Virus record (IMG/VR): IMGVR_UViG_3300034101_004323
Coordinates: 1 to 64,000 of that record
Origin: a virus
DNA: 64,000 nt
Reading direction: 5' to 3' (one strand)
The position numbers were made by a program, and so were the translations under genes. Of the stretch, positions 63,901 through 64,000 are shown piece by piece; the first letter of the stretch is position 1; the number at the start of each line of letters is the position of its first letter. Under the pieces are notes generated by a model. That model saw only the letters and a program-made list of their open reading frames with translations, did not search any database and had not been told where the DNA came from.

Positions 63901-64000
63901 TATTACCAACAGGACTATTCTTTGCTTTTGCATAAAGATCGTCTCGTTGTTCCTTTCGGATAAAATAATAATAACTATTATCTTTTGAGGCTAATCCTTT
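60944..64000 (-). CDS. Tape-measure-like tail protein, 5' end beyond the window
   Basis: The ATG at 63814 is not the real start. The frame stays open upstream to base 64000 and reads as coding (LYAKAKNSPVGNIIGFRADG). The visible 1000+ residues are mostly helical. The C-terminal region shows FATGGRVPVYAKNGTLVNYQPRG, DTVPAMLTPGEFVINRKA and YYTRGGIVNYLSNGG, the ‘DtvPAMLTPGEfvi~~~a’ motif typical of the end of tape-measure proteins, which set tail length. About residues 720-740 are Glu/Gln/Lys-rich (NLKEEQQKKNDQ), coiled-coil-like. It is the most upstream gene of the - strand tail operon in the window. Confidence 0.85.
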   Translation of the reverse strand, partial: KGLASKDNSYYYFIRKEQRDDLYAKAKNSPVGNIIGFRADGFGREKNFPIVSGKENFIRKEGMEGGRFDFEGQTIKHEPPNGMANFSNVIQDYQTESIATLQLAQNIRLTALRYQDALLSEKFESETKESLGNKQNVSDLVNLYNGTVASIKLDKPVIEPSAMAGSPLAPITAYNEAISGRWTEYQAKLAALNTKKAEDGEQKFQYSDEEKTDMLGINKDGTVKYFRWTDANLSLDDYDEIFREAVTSPDMVQQPVIRSPGNYDKNGVKFSYIKYDPKSRLYLENEKRFGKSFEELGVKEPHVIIPPQGNDEKMRPFNPFLGISDNTLGLPESRLDDYVDHYILGGGTDYREIPNLSASNGIPYSPIYDSKFGSESFISNETLDLNLDEFFKAREANMEKIKNETALSYAKTDFSIGEYAKIDDAKKVTLAREFYRLARLGDDVPPLVSSSIGKEMTSVADIGNAAANIGSKIPTSLLPGNYERERIDAWRAVFAEIYNLKDTNSTQTLQDLGVNLSDESFPETRVVADPDDRNKTKIISNAVMGKTDLGEDYIKYWNRMNVSQDLLQKIINRQIMSNMTKRTSTKFIQTKDDKLKGDSYTFGTKGAGKVESAEQALPDSWNRLMEVALDPQRIFPNSEDRSELIDKLRKFYFRGKNEYGEDLLPDDLKKEKETRLKDIWLYFRAFDTLLNTGLKTGESDDKNAVIPWNENNVGYGYKYFVDSLKAISSDNGKIHWNSFAHAYKRDLNLENGRDTLHADQVEALIRASANLKEEQQKKNDQNQEGAGNVFSGVKNFATGGRVPVYAKNGTLVNYQPRGTDTVPAMLTPGEFVINRKATQKHLPVLKAINDGYYTRGGIVNYLSNGGIITPNYYETAGGVTGGNKMFDLSSYMGNIVGQISSSITLAFQNAVQAMSGQTAAAPSNGVSSIDSDTLNKIGEFTNRLKSVADTLAGLSAIPQEITITVTHTHNVIINGDAALNKLSPDLQDIAMSVIQEKFAELAAANQIAGSPLINPFQV

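Overview
The window looks like part of a large tailed-phage (Caudoviricetes) genome. It is AT-rich, genes are packed with overlaps of 4-20 bases, no gap exceeds about 90 bases, the standard code is used (TAA, TAG and TGA all end genes), and no tRNA, CRISPR or transposase was seen. Shine-Dalgarno sites (GGAGGA, AAAGGA) and a perfect TTGACA-N17-TATAAT promoter point to a bacterial host with an ordinary sigma70 system. The host cannot be named. A domain related to the formylglycine-generating-enzyme family in a tail protein and a papain-like protease are suggestive only.

Region 1 (1-10942, + strand) holds the virion-surface and lysis side. It has the 3' end of a collagen-like fibre gene, a small tail-tip-like protein, a glycosyltransferase/methyltransferase fusion, a run of small membrane proteins with a holin-like one, a papain-like cysteine protease, a 777-aa structural-looking protein and two more glycan genes (RgpF-like and GT-B). 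Region 2 (10952-29548, + strand) is nucleotide metabolism and replication: dCMP deaminase, class I ribonucleotide reductase (beta then alpha), dUTPase, PhoH, HNH nuclease, a RecA/UvsX recombinase, a DnaB helicase, a DnaG-type primase, a dNMP kinase, a PD-(D/E)XK nuclease, a C-family DNA polymerase split over two genes with a DnaQ-type exonuclease between them, and SSB under its own promoter and terminator. Region 3 (29566-36077, + strand) is an eight-gene glycan island with divergent GT-B enzymes and a nucleotidyltransferase-like protein. Region 4 (36049-37908) has an EDxHD-like nuclease, a possible recombination protein and a zinc-ribbon protein.

At 37908/37909 transcription becomes convergent. 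The rest (37909-64000, - strand) is the tail module. Read in transcription order it runs from a tape-measure protein (5' end beyond the window), through a 1967-aa fibre/adhesin, a small GElAiN-type fibre protein, three mid-size or large tail/baseplate proteins and a 2394-aa protein, to a Cys-rich small protein.

The points most worth a second look are: an in-frame TAA that separates the first PHP motif (HVHS) from the rest of the DNA polymerase, next to a 7-bp RNA hairpin and directly followed by GTG; the two-gene polymerase; a formylglycine-generating-enzyme-like domain whose halves occur in swapped order (circular permutation) in the 1967-aa tail protein; a promoter placed so that the dCMP deaminase mRNA would be leaderless; and a nuclease whose conserved N terminus needs an ATT start.
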